From Galbula dea (taxonomy: Eukaryota > Chordata > Aves > Piciformes > Galbulidae): a stretch of 64,000 bases of DNA. This document shows, in pieces, positions 50,150-61,900 of this stretch. The stretch is from positions 3,038,001 through 3,102,000 of the forward strand of contig VWZX01001949.1 in the NCBI GenBank assembly GCA_013399015.1, read 5' to 3'. The position numbers were made by a program, and so were the translations under genes. The notes under the pieces were generated by a model. It saw only the letters and a list, made by a program, of their open reading frames with translations. It was not told the DNA's origin and did not search any database. Numbering within the stretch: the stretch's first letter is position 1; each line of letters opens with the position of its first letter.

Positions 50150-51625
50150 ATTGATTAACTTCAAAAAATAGAACACACCCTGATGAGGATCTTCTCAAAT
50201 GTTCCTAATTTAAATGAGGTTTTGTTCTCTAACTGTAGAGAAAAAAAGTATCTAAATCTAAAACCATTTTCGACACTTACGAATGGCTGAAATAAAAATT
50301 ACTTTTGCTAACAAGTGATTATGTAATATTAAAATGCTATTATCACATTTATCTGTTTACCAGCTGGAGTTCTAATTGAAATTTGTTCAGAACTCATAAT
50401 AGCATTAGGTCATGTTATGCTTACAGCATTAAGCAATGATTACATCTGTGGCTTTTGTTTTAATTAGCTTTTTTTCAGTTATCTGGAAGAGATAGAATCT
50501 TTCAAGATTGCAATTCTCTTTTGATTACAATGGAAAGAGAACAAACTGAGTCATCTTACAGAAAAATGTATGACTGTATAATTTACATCCCTGACTCTAA
50601 GGCTGTTAGATCTGACTGTATTTTGATTTCCTGTCACTCATCAGTTATGTTAATTGGCTTTTGATGGCAATGAGGTGCAGGAGTTTGCACATTCAGGGAT
50701 CTAAAATGATTTTCTACAAAAAAGAGAATACTGTGTATTGTGTCTTAGTTTGCTGGTAGCAGGACAGAAGCATTGCTTTTAATGCAAAGTACTGGAAACT
50801 AGACCACTTTGTATCAGCCATGCAGCTGAATGTAGCCAGAGGTGAATTTTAAAGAGGGTCTCGAGTGTAGGTATAGCTCTAATTCAGAAAAATATTTCAG
50901 CATGTGCCTTCATCATTCATCACAGCCTACAAATAGACACATATGATCACTCACCTGCTTTAGGTTAAAGATTTTGCTGAGTCTTGCCCTATGGAAAGGG
51001 CAAGCAACAAGCAGCAAGCCCGCTTGGGGGTACTTCATGTATCCTCATCAGTGGGTAACAGACACTAAAGGCTCTTCAGTAATAAACTAACTCAAGAAGT
51101 TCTCCCAACTAGGAGAAGTGTCCCTGCTGTCCTCTTTCTTCAAACTCTTGCTTAGCTTGTTGTAAATACTCATGCTTTGGAGATGAGCCAAAACAGGGAA
51201 TAATTAACCTTAATCTGCTGGAATGAGCGGCTGATGAGAGACAGTGAGCAGCCTCACTTGCCTTCCTGCTGCCACTAGGAGCCTGGGGGTATCCGTGGCT
51301 CAGCAAAGCTCCCACCTCCACACATGCTCTCCATGCCATGCTGCATCTGTGCTCTCAAAAAACACACAGGGAGAAAAGAGAATCTGAACATGGCCAGCCA
51401 TGGGAATTTGGTAGCATTGTTTGCCAGCCAAGTGCTTATGAAGATGAATTAGGTGGGGTTGTAGACTGCAGCTATAGGAAAAAAAAAAACAAGGTCATTT
51501 TTTTCTAACACACCTATGGAAGTGTGAGACATACAGAGTGGCAATAGTAGGAAACCAAGTCTGATGAACTTACATGATAGTGATTGGTACCCCAGGAGGG
51601 GTTACAGGAATTGTATAAACTGTAG
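50150..51625. other. No gene seen
   Basis: No gene or repeat was recognised. The AT-rich part 50270-50700 has many homeodomain- and SOX-like motifs and may be conserved non-coding DNA (see findings). An A10 run lies near 51479. Confidence 0.45.
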
Positions 51626-51705
51626 AAAATAGGCTTAGAAGGGATATTGAGATGTAACATAATCCACCCCCCTGCCAAGATGGATCAAGGGACAAATTGC
51701 CCATA
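51626..51705 (-). mobile_element. Probable CR1 3' fragment
   Basis: On the plus strand, aaaataggcttagaaggga is followed by tattgagatgtaacataatc and cacccccctgccaagatgga. This is the layout of a reversed CR1 3' terminus (…TTGGAAGGGA…CATCTAATCCA-CCCCCCTGC…). Diverged and short. Confidence 0.55.
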
Positions 51706-52662
51706 TGATACATTGCCTGTAATTCTCTTGCTGTGCACAGAGAAAGAGGAGTTCAGAAGTTTTCCTGTGCCCAGTCAAAAAAAACCCAAAACAGCTTTCA
51801 GAAACTGAAACAGGAATTGTAGAAAATTTGGGACAGAATAAGAAGAATGATTTAAGCTGTAAAATACATCTGTAGCATTCAGTCACTGCAAATGGATATA
51901 AGCAGTTAATATTACTTACAGGTGAAAATATGTAGGCTGTGGTTCAAAGTATCTGACCTAATTCCCTTCCTGCATGCCAGAAAATTATCCTCCCCCTCAT
52001 TGTACCTCACTGTGCTCAAACAGTTCCTCCTCTGTTGACCTGCACCACTGCTCCAGTGGCTCAGTCTGTTCTCATCTTTATTGGTTGTTTCTGGGAAGAC
52101 AGAAAGATGCTTTTCCCTCATCACTAAAAGAGCATGTGGCACCCTTATCAGGGCACAGCTACCATGGGCATTTTCAGTGTTCCCTGTGAGCACAGGAGCA
52201 GAGACAGTACCTCTCACTGGTGTTAGTTAAATGCATCCTTTCTTTCCTTGGCATTACTGGTCTGCAAGGAAATGATCCTCAATGGTTTTTTTGGGGCAAA
52301 GGATCGAGAAGTTTCTGGGAGGCTGTCAGTTTTCATATGATATTGGTGCTCACCTTCACTTGCAAGGGAGGTGATGGACCTTCCCGTGGCAGTTCTCCCA
52401 TGCCAAGCTCCTGCCGTACTCTCCTTTCTGTGAGCACTTCGAGCTAATGGACACTGGGTTTGATGACAGAGGGCTTTGTGTCTCTACTTGTATGAACTGG
52501 TAGTTCTTAAAAAGCTGTGTGAGGTTTAATGCAGGAGGCTAGTAGCATTGGGTTTGCTTTTTAAAAAAATCAAGTGTCAAGTTCTTTGCTCTTTTTATCA
52601 ACTGTTCTACAGGATCTGTGGTGAGATCCAGGTAACTTGCACAGGACAGGTATCTGTGCTGG
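51706..52662. other. No gene seen
   Basis: No family was recognised. A 101-codon minus frame (51912-52217) overlaps a 71-codon plus frame, without motifs. Confidence 0.5.
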
Positions 52663-52790
52663 TGTGGTGGGTTTGACCTTGGCTGGACACCAAGTGCCCA
52701 CCCAGCTGCTCTATCACTCCCCTTCCCAGAGGGACAGGGGAGAGAGAGTAAGGTGGAAATAGGAATGACCCGTGGGTTGAGACAAGACAG

Positions 52791-52796
52791 TTTATT
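52791..52796 (-). terminator. LTR polyadenylation signal AATAAA
   Basis: AATAAA on the minus strand, about 170 nt after the LTR TATA box, in the position expected for the R region. Confidence 0.6.
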
Positions 52797-52965
52797 ATCA
52801 GCACTACACACAGCAAAGCCTGCGCGCGCAGAAGCAAAGCAAAAGCAGACTTAATCTCTACTTCCCATGAGCAGCGATGGTCGGCCACTCTCCGAGAAGC
52901 AGGGCTGCAGTCTTCAGGAGGCAGTCATTAGCCGATGAATGCCCCCCCCCCGCTCCGTGCCTCAG

Positions 52966-52974
52966 CTTTTATAT
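52966..52974 (-). promoter_or_regulatory. LTR TATA box
   Basis: ATATAAAAG on the minus strand, 6 nt after a perfect CRE palindrome; core promoter of the LTR. Confidence 0.65.
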
Positions 52975-52980
52975 CTGAGC

Positions 52981-52988
52981 TGACGTCA
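52981..52988. promoter_or_regulatory. CRE-like palindrome in LTR U3
   Basis: TGACGTCA is the perfect CREB/ATF site. The same position is TGATGTCA in the LTR at 24054-24061, and TAATGTCA (read on minus) at 58704-58697, consistent with CpG decay in older copies. Confidence 0.55.
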
Positions 52989-53213
52989 CATGGTATGGAA
53001 TATTCCTTTGGTCAGTTTGGGTCAGCTGGCTGCCTGACTTCCCTCCCAGGTTCCTGCCCCCCAACCAGAGAAGGAATGTCACAGTGCTAGTGTTGTGCCC
53101 AGCGGCAGCCAAAACACGGGTGTGTTATCAGCACCCTGCTAGTCACCAATGCAAAACACCGCACTGTGAGGGTCACTATGGGGATGAATTACAGCTCAGC
53201 CAGACCCAATACA

Positions 53214-53231
53214 GTCTCCACCCCTTATTCC
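53214..53231 (-). other. Polypurine tract of the ERV
   Basis: Minus strand gives GGAATAAGGGGTGGAGAC immediately before the TG of the LTR, the place where plus-strand DNA synthesis is primed in retroviral elements. It fixes the LTR boundary. Confidence 0.7.
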
Positions 53232-53493
53232 ATACCATCTACGTCATTCTCAGATATATCTAGCTCTCTCTCCCAGTGCTAATGTAAGTCTTATTTGGTG
53301 ATCTTCTTCCATCTCCTTCTTTGGGATCCATTCTCTTGGGATGGGTATTCAGGGCAACAGAGGTAATTGGTTATTAGGCATCATCATCAGCCCGGCTCGA
53401 GTCACTTTCACTGTCGCACTGATGTTCATTGCAGAACTCATTCTTCATCATCTTGTGCCACTACTATCTGCAACATAGAGCTCAAAACACAAA

Positions 53494-54340
53494 TCATCTC
53501 TCCCCCAAGGTTAAATCTCCTTGGGGTACACACCGGGTCTCCCCGTCTTCCCTCATTACCCACCAAGTGCACCCTGGTCCCTGAGCAAAGACAATCCCAC
53601 GGATGGGTTTGCCTTTTCTCATGGGAGGAGAAACCCACACTGACTTTCCCAGCCACTTTCCCATATGTAGTACTGGGACTTTATCCCCTCCCACGGTGCG
53701 TAGGGGTTTCATTTGGGCAGGACCAGGGCGGTTGGCAGATCCTCTAGTATTGACTAGCCAAGTGGCCTCAGCTAAATTTGCCTCCCAGTGCTTCCATGTC
53801 CCATGACCTAATGCTTTCAACATAGTCTTCAACAGTCCATTATATCTCTCAATCTTCCCAGAGGCTTGTGGGTGATAGGGAATATGATAGATCCACTCAA
53901 TACCATGTTTCTTTGCCCAGGAACTTATAACGTTATTTCGAAAATGAGTTCCATTGTCGGATTCAATTCTCTCTGGGGTCCCATGTCGCCACAGAATGTG
54001 CCTCTCGAGGCCTAAGATGGTGTTTCGAGCAGTGGCCTGATTTACAGGATATGTTTCCAGCCAGCCAGTTGTTGCTTCCACCATGGTGAGTATGTATTTC
54101 TTGCCCTGGCGTGTTCGTGGCAGAGGTCCAATGTAGTCAATTTACCAGGCCTCACCATATTGGAAATTCAGCCATCACCCTCTATTCCAAGGAGATTTTA
54201 CTCTCATGGCTCTCTTGATTGCCGCACACCGTCGGAGGTGGAAAGCTGCTGTGTGGAGTCCTACACGACAGGTCATTGAAGCTACTGAAGGAGAAGAGAC
54301 CAACTTCTTAATGACACCCTGAACCTTGGGAGGTCATGTG
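53494..54340 (-). pseudogene. pol: Broken pol remnant: retroviral integrase, core open, upstream part with stops
   Basis: Integrase inserts the viral DNA copy into host chromosomes. The stretch 54141-53494 is open for 215 codons. Counting from the Met at 54084, Asp43 (in ESDNGTHF) and Glu79 (in SGKIERYNG) form the D-35-E pair of the catalytic core. A first Asp (in IDYIGPLP, codon 54138-54136) lies 60 residues before Asp43, completing a DDE triad. The C-terminal third (GCTWWVMREDGETRCVPQGD) resembles the DNA-binding SH3-like domain. Upstream in the same frame there are stops at 54144-54142 (TAA), 54177-54175 (TGA) and 54336-54334 (TGA), and only part of the zinc-binding N-terminal region is recognisable. 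No reverse transcriptase or RNase H remains. The gene is therefore a truncated, interrupted remnant. Confidence 0.88.
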
Positions 54341-57300
54341 AGAATAGAGACATGGGTTAAGTCTCATGTCAGGAGATGTCCTAAGCAAGGGGATACAGAT
54401 ACACTCACAGGCTCAAGAAACTTTAGATTAGTCATCTCATGACACCATATTAGTCTGCAGACACTGCACAGGGGCACCTGAGAGTAGAAAGATTAAAAGT
54501 GATGATGAGGTAAGACAAGTTTCAGTGGGGATGAACACAACAGCAAGAGAAGGCAGTTTCTGTCACTGCTTACAGCCACAGCAGCCTTCACCAAGGACAA
54601 GATGACCAGCAAACAGTGGTGCTACTATGGGAAACTTTTCCTGCTCTTTCTCTGGGTTTTGTTCTTATTCTCAGCCACTGAAGATTTTTTTTTTTCAGAG
54701 GAAAAGTAGGGGACAATAAGACTCTGCAGTCATTATTTGTCAAGCATCCCCTACCTAAGATGCAGGAGTCATTCTTATTTTCAGCTTAGCTTTGGGCCAG
54801 CTAAAGCTGGGATTCGAGGCTGCCCTTTCCACAGTGAAAAGCAGTAACCCAGCTTTCCAAATACTGCCTATGGGGGAGCTGCTTGGGATTTAGCAAAATT
54901 CCTCCTGGATCTTCACAAGCAAAATTTCAGCAAAGTGAGTGCATTGCCACAGAAAGTGCTGGCTCGTTTCTCAAATTCAGTTAAAAAAAAATTCTCACCT
55001 GGTCTAAATGTCCATGCAACACCATTAAAGTGATATAACAACAACAGCTCTGTCCTGAAGACTCAGAGAGTTAAGTGAGACTAGAACAGGCCTTTAATTA
55101 CTTCCATTTTACTCTTTAGCAGCATAAACAGAACTAAAATAGTTCCCTCTCTCCTCTTCCCACTGTGTCAGTAGGACAAAGCCATGCATGAGGATACACA
55201 GGCTCCCTAATGTTGTGCCTCCTTAGGCACAACAATATCTCCATTAGCTGTCTCTCCTCTCCCACAGCAGGCACTCAGTGTGGGTCAGCCATAACACAGC
55301 CAAAACGAGAGACAGGCAGGTGGGTTTCTTTTTTTTTTTTGTCTCAGCACTGTCCTTTTTCTCCCTTCCTTTTTTTGGAGGCAATGCAGATGGCAGTCTC
55401 TCCCTTTGCTCTGTGCAAGTGTCTAGATGCAAAATCTCCCCACAGCTTGTGCAATTTTCTGAGCTGCCTTCTGCTCACCTCCACCTCCTCATTTTCCTCT
55501 TTATATGCTTTCCATGTTCCCCATGCTGCTATTGGTCCTGTGCAAATGAACACATCAAAGCCATTAGTAGTCATTTTTTCACTGTTCCTATGTCCTCTCC
55601 CCCTTCTTCCTTTAACATTAATATTAATAGCTACTCTACCTTTCTTCACTGTTGCTTTCTTCTTGATCCACAGGGGAGTAAGCCTTTTCTTGGACTTTCT
55701 GCTACAGTGAGTGCTTGTTTGAAGGAATGCTAGAGCGTGCTGGCAAGCACAACACTGATGATGCTTGCAATACAATATTGGACCAAGCAGCAAAGATATT
55801 AAATGCTATTGTACTTATTGGAAGAGTCAAGCATGCTTTTATTCCTGCCATGTATGGCTGGATCTTTTTCCTTGTTGCTTTCCTAGCAAAAATAGCTTTT
55901 TAATCAGTCCAAAACCTCCAGGGATAAGAATAAAATAAATAATCTCCTTCCTATGCCTTCCTTGATGCTTTTCCACAGGGCTGCTGACTGAGAAGCAAAG
56001 AAGCAAGTGCTGTTTCACGTCTGTTGTCAAACCACATACACACACAAATACACACTACAGGGACACACATCATCAGCACTCTCACCACTGTTATTATTTA
56101 AAGCACTGAGTTAACAAGCTATCCTGCCCTTCAAAGTTTTCCTACCTGTTGCTAGTCCTTGGGGCTGAAAGCTGAACTCCTCACACATGTGTCAGTCTTG
56201 CTCTCACATTTGTATTCTGAGATGTGGTTGAGTGTCTAGAGTGCTAGGAAGAAATCCCCCCGGTTTCATTTCACTTACACATGTATAAAGGAAATACAGC
56301 AGTGCACAGTGAGCATGATGATTCTGCTCCCAGAGGGCTGTGTGCAGTCTATGGTGAAGGTTGCTGCTTCGGATCACAGTGGTATCCAAAAGGCAGAAGG
56401 ACAGTTTCTTGATGTCGTTGTCACAAGAAATAGGTACTGCAATAATAATGAAACTCACTGTAATCCTCAGAGTGAGCTATTCCAAGCATGATTTTGGCTT
56501 AGACATATGTTAAAGTCATTATTTGTTCCTGTCTTGACACTAGGGATCTGCTCCCTTTGAAAGAAAGGATTTCTTGTGCAGAAGCAGACCATACATCTGG
56601 GACAGGAGAGATTGGGGCACTCAAATGAGACTCCCCTTACACTTTTGTGACATGTGGCGCCTGGACAAAGTAAGAAGACATCCTCCTCTTTTCTTTCCCA
56701 GGACTGCCACTGTTGTGAAAACAGTCATCATTACAGCCAGTGGAAAGATGCCCATGAGCAGCAGTGGATTTGCATTAGCTGGAGAAAGAACTGAGGGAGT
56801 TCAGAAGATGGACTGACCCTAGCTTTCATGTTATAGCCTGATCCTATTTTTTCCTTTTCCTGCTTCAGCAAAGCCTTATGAAGGCTGGTAACCACAGACT
56901 CCTTGCCCTTTAGTGTTGGTGTAGTCTGGAAAAATCTCCCCTGCTCCAATCAAAATGTTGCAGGACTGAAATGCAGTGTACTGGCATCATAGCTTTGCCT
57001 TGGGAAGAAAACTGATGGGGAAGGAGAAGAACAATACCCTAAGTTGTGAATGGGAGAGAAAAACTAAGGACTTGTGCAAAAGCTTACTGCAGCCAAAGAA
57101 GATGCAGATTTCAGAGACACAGGTCAAGCTCCTACTATAGTGTTTTTGGAGACTGGAATGTCTCACACAACAATAGTCCTGTATCCAGAAGTGCCAGTCT
57201 CAACCACTACAGCTCTAGCCAGCAGCACCACAAAGCTCTAATGGAAGAATGGGAGATTGTTTTCCACAAAAGCCAGGAGAGTCATTAATCCTAGTGAACA

Positions 57301-58424
57301 AAGGAGGCTGGGTGATCTATTTGCTTGTCACAATTACCAGTTTGATGTTTTAAAGCATATACAGCATCTTCAGAATCTAATAGATGCCTTGTATTTGCAA
57401 ACATGAAACCTGAAAAAAGTTTCAGGTGGCCATGGGAGGATGCTTTTGAGATCTCTGCAGGAAACCTAATAGTAAAATTCAAATGAAGTCAAATGTTTTT
57501 CTGCTTGTCTGCAAGATTTTCCCAAAGGTCTCCCTGCTCCTCAGCTTATGAGCATAATTAACCCCCTGCACCTCGTTACCAGGCATGGAATTCTAAGTAA
57601 TTATGGTGATGTGTGGCTTCCTTACCATCATGTCAAACTCTTCATGTCACACTCTGAGTGCTGGTATTTGCCTTGCACTTCTTTGTTCTGTGTTGAGGGG
57701 ATGGTCAGCTATCCACACATGCAAAACCTCAGCTGAAGGGTTCAATTTAGAGATAGTGTTTGGACCAAGAGGGATAAAAATTCCCTTAGAGGGTTTTGCA
57801 GGTTGCTGCAGCACTTTGGAGCAGGAAGCTTCAAGTCTGAGCTGTCCTTAGATGTTTAAACTAATTCACAGGCATTAACTATGCCCATTTCACAAAAACA
57901 ATCCTACCTTAACCAGATCCCCTGAGCAACAGGGATGATGTGTGAGCTTTTCTGCATATTCAGCTGGCAAGGGACATCATGAGGAAGGTATACTGCTCCC
58001 ATAGCTCTTTACACATTCCTCATTAGAAAGCTTGGATTGAAAGAATAAAAACAGTAACCAGGAAAAAAAATATCTGAGCAGCAAGCAGAGCTTCAGAAAT
58101 CGGTCAGGAGCTTTGCTTCAGGGGGCCATGGAGGCTGTCTTCTCTGCACTTGTCTTCCCATTGCAGTAATGAATCCCTGGCTACCGTGCAACTTGGTGAT
58201 GAGTAGAGGACACTGTTGCTCACCCCACTGCTCTTATACACTATCACACATAGATATTCAAGGTTTTTCATGGAATTCAGAAGTCAGAATGAAACCTCCC
58301 CAGCTGGGGAAAGACTTCAAACCTTTAAATCCCATCTCCTGAGTGAGTGCTTTAACCACTACGTAGCAGGCAAAATGGGGACAGAAGTGTTTTAAGAGAT
58401 TCCAAATATATGACCTTATTTTAA
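54341..58424. other. No gene seen; pyrimidine-rich patch at 55210-55720
   Basis: No repeat or gene was recognised. At 55210-55793 three long frames overlap (166 and 151 codons on +, 149 on -). The plus strand is strongly C/T-rich there, which by itself removes stop codons, and the predicted products are low-complexity (runs of Phe, Leu, Ser). A T12 run sits at 55329-55340 and a short (CA)-rich tract at 56036-56055. Confidence 0.5.
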
Positions 58425-58956
58425 GAGAGGTGGGGTAGGGGAGAGAAACAGAAGACTGTAAGTGGAAAACCTCTTAAGCTGAGATAAAGACAGTTTAACA
58501 GATAAAGTGAAAGCCATGCATGCATAAACAAAGCAAAACAAGGAATTCATTCACCCCTTCCCACCAGTGAGTAAGTGTTCAGCCATCTCCAGGAACATAC
58601 AGCTCCATCATGCACAATGGTTACTTGGGAAGACAAATACATCACTCCAAATGTGTCCCCTTCCTTTTTCTTCCCACAGTTTTTTATTGTTGAGCATGAC
58701 ATTATATGATATGGAATACCTCTTTGGTCAGTTGGGGTCAGCTGTCTCAGTTGTGTCTTTTCCCAACTTCTTCTGCACCCTCAGTTTGCTTGCTGGTTGG
58801 GTGGGATGAGAAGCAGGAAAGGCCTTGACTCTGTGTAAGCACCGCTCAACAGTTAAAAAAAATATTCCCATATTATCACTACTATTTTGTCCACAAATCC
58901 AAAACATAGCTCCATACGAACTCCTATGAAGTTGGTCCCAGCCAAAAACAGGACAG
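58425..58956 (-). mobile_element. Solo avian ERV-L-like LTR
   Basis: Reverse-complemented blocks match the LTR at 23793: gtcagttggggtcagctgtc (58717-58736), ccttgactctgtgtaagcac (58823-58842), and the terminal cagccaaaaacaggacag near 58940-58955. This copy also keeps the downstream part, including gagataaagacagtttaaca (58481-58500), which corresponds to the R/U5 region with a decayed poly(A) signal. No internal retroviral genes adjoin it. The first few bases at the low-coordinate end are uncertain. It is more decayed than the LTR at 52663. Confidence 0.8.
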
Positions 58957-61900
58957 CATGGTATGGTTCTTCATTTCAAGGGGAATCCTTATACATTGAA
59001 AATCCCCTCTGGTTGTTGTCATAAAAAACAGGATAGGCATTCAAGACTTTCACTGAGTTGCATACTGCCTTGTACAATGCAACCACTGCAATGGCCTTTG
59101 TGACATTAATTTTAACTCCACTTTGCAATTTGTTGTCCTGTATACTGAGACAGAAGCAGGTTTTTCTATGGCCAGTAATGGACTGTTAAAGAAAACAATC
59201 AGGCATATTAGCATGATTTTTAAAATGGTCAGGAATAAGCTGAATAAAAGGATATCTTTGAGTAAAAACTTAATAAATGGTCTGCCTTTTTAATAATTCA
59301 GGAGATGATGGCACAAATTCTGATGGAACCCAAACTATGCAGATTCCTAAAGACGAACACTACAGCAATTTGCCATGTGTATATTAAGAAGGCTTCTATG
59401 AGCAGTTTTATTAAACACTGACAATCAGTTACAAACACAAGTAAATATTCTAGATGGTTTTAAACATTTTCCAAGATTATTACTGTCCCATTACATTCTG
59501 TTTACATCACTTATTAGTCTGGTGACCTACTGAATAATAAAACATTTACCTCGACTCAAGAGTTTGCATCTACAAATCTTACTTAGTAGGTGACACTTTC
59601 TCTTTCTCTGATTCAGTTTCTGCAGATGTAAAACAGAGATAATGATAATGACATCTTTAGTAATGTCATTAGGGATTTACTAATAAGCTAATCATTATTG
59701 GGGAATAAAACTTTATGTAAGGAACCATTTATTCAAGCATTCTTATGGCATATTCACACTCCATAAGCAATTTATGAATGGAGCCTTACAAGGAAGGACG
59801 ATGTAAATTGTATCGGTACCTAAATAGCAAAAAAAAACATGTCAAGGGAAGAAGAAATCTGAGCTCAGTGAGGATCAGTCTGCACTTGGGGAGCTAACTC
59901 TTCCCACAATCTTGATCCTGGCCTTTCTCTTCATAGTCAAAAACATCTCTGCATTGAATCTCCACGAAGTGAAATCCATAACATCGATCTGTAGGAATGA
60001 TGAAGGTCTAGCATCAGTGGAAAGTGGCTCAGATGAAACCATGATTCATTTCAAAGTTCATATGTATTGAATGGAAAGTGACACAGCTTCATTGTAAAAC
60101 ATCAGCTTTTCAAAGCTCAGTGGTATGAGAAGTGGAAAAGAGAGTCTGGCTTTTCACAGAGGCCATATGCTTCAACTTGTTCAAAGCTGAGTAAAGTGGT
60201 TAGAGGGAATGGCACTTTGAATAGGAGCTGGCTGGGCAGTGTGCAGCCAGGTTCGTTTTGCAGCCATACACTGAATAACTTTCTCAGAAAAGGAAAGAAA
60301 AGCTCTGGTTCTCCTTTCATTTACACGATTGTAAATAACATGGACTGTGCAAGTCAGAGAAGAGAATCCAGCTTAGATAAGAGAATGAGCTAGTCCAGAG
60401 AGGGAGAAAATTTGTCATCCTGAACCTCTGCTCTGCAGGTGTTTCTGCTATTACAGATGTCTTGTACAAAGCCCCTTGCAGCATATAATTTAAATGCAAT
60501 TGTACCTAAGTAAGGACTGTTGTATGAAACACAACTGCTTTCTTCCTCAGCTCACTGATGTGGGGAGCCCTTGTTGTATTCTGTCAGGAGTCCTCTCAGC
60601 ACTCATGGTAAATGACTGGGAAGGGATGCCTCATGCAAACTCATAAGACAAATTGTATTAAAAATTAAAAGTGAAAAAGCAAACAGCTCGACTGGGACTA
60701 GAAAGAATAATAGGTACACTGTGCGCTTTTCACGCAGAGCTTAAGTCCTTATGTCTGAATGGCTGCTGGAAATACCAGGGCTAGATTTGGCAAACCTCTC
60801 ACAAGAAAAGTCACTGGGAGTTAGGACCACTCTGCCCTAACTGTGCTATTCTTACCTGCTTTTTTCACTGTATTTCTGCTTCCCTCTTACCACTGCAAGA
60901 CCACAGACATACCAAGATCATACATGGGCAAGATCCAGCTACCATCTTTTCCCCATGATAGGTACTTACACAACACAAAAACCTGAATGAAAGTGCAAAT
61001 GCCCCAATGCTGGAAATCTTATTCAGGTTCTCATCCAGGCAGAGAACTGTTTTTCTGCGCTTTGTAGTCTGGAAGCAGTTAGGCAATGATTTCTTCTTGA
61101 ATGTTTTCTGTCTTGGGGAAATTACCTTTGGATAGCCATGGCATTAGTCATGCATTCCTTTGGCCACACATGGTTTTCTTATGCTGCGTTTACACTGTAC
61201 TAACCATGGTAAAGGTTGGACCTCTGGTCTCTGCTGCAATACACATCATTAATAATACTGAACTCTCCATCAACTGCTAGGAAGCCAGGGCTTCCACAGC
61301 TATGGATGGTTATACTAGTGAGCCTTCAAGAACTGGCATCATCTCTCTGTCAGAGGCCAGGCACAGGGAATGTAAAGCATAACTCATTTGCAAAAGTAAC
61401 TCAGTGGATATACTGGATGGCAGCCTTCCTAAGCCTGCCACAGGGTGAACACTTCCTTCTGTACAGAACCAAACAGGCAATCAAAAGTTGATATATTTTA
61501 TCACCAGAGCTTGAAGAAATGCATGTCCAAAACCATTACCAAAGCCTCTTTCTTATTTAATTCCTCTCACCTGATTTTCTGTCCTCCATTGAGATATGCA
61601 GCTATGGTGACTAAGGAGGCAGCGCTTAAAATTCACCCAGAGCCCTGTCATGTACAGACAGGCAGAGTTGGCAGTGTGCATGTTCTAGCCCATTCCACAC
61701 TGACCTACTGCTGTGGTGAAAACTTGCATCTCTGGCCTTTTTGGGTTTTGCAAATAAAGGGCCTTATTTCACTGGAGGTGATGGGGGGAGAACACAGTAC
61801 TAACGAAAGGTCTGAATAGCTGTTCCCTAGGCTTTTCCAACCTGAACAGCTATCAGAGCTGTGTGTAGGTTTCTGGAAAATAGGTCCAGCCTCCTGCCAG

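Larger units (their letters stand above)
52663..53213 (-). repeat. ERV-L-like LTR (551 bp)
   Basis: On the minus strand it begins TGTATTGGGTCTGG directly after the polypurine tract and ends CAAACCCACCACA, giving TG…CA termini. It contains a CRE-like TGACGTCA (52981-52988), a TATA box (52974-52966) and an AATAAA polyadenylation signal (52796-52791), so U3, R and U5 are all present. A C10 run (52942-52951 on +) lies between TATA and poly(A) signal. The core ccagctgacc…ttccatacca is shared with the LTRs at 23793 and 58425. Confidence 0.88.
52663..54340 (-). mobile_element. ERV-L-like endogenous retrovirus, 3' part only (pol integrase, PPT, LTR)
   Basis: Minus-strand order is: pol remains (54340 down to 53494), a short non-coding gap, a polypurine tract (53231-53214) and a full LTR (53213-52663). 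There is no env gene: only about 260 nt separate the pol stop from the polypurine tract, as in ERV-L-type elements. Gag, protease, reverse transcriptase and the 5' LTR are missing, so this is a truncated copy that cannot be functional. The LTR keeps many CpG dinucleotides (for example gcgcgcgc at 52822-52829), suggesting a comparatively recent insertion. The upper boundary near 54340 is uncertain; weak in-frame similarity may reach about 54440. Confidence 0.85.

Noticed and set aside
53367..53747. 126-codon ORF on the plus strand
   Set aside because: Antisense to the retroviral integrase, which has clear family motifs on the minus strand.
55210..55793. Three overlapping long ORFs (166, 151 and 149 codons)
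   Set aside because: The plus strand is strongly C/T-rich here, which depletes stop codons in all frames. Predicted products are low-complexity and lack domains.
23793..58956. Target-site duplications for the three ERV-L-like LTRs
   Set aside because: Each copy lacks at least one clear terminus (3' truncation, uncertain end, or missing 5' half), so no convincing duplication could be paired.
59646..59671. Inverted repeat with 9-bp arms and 8-nt loop
   Set aside because: Arm length is within chance expectation for AT-rich DNA and no transcript context was seen.
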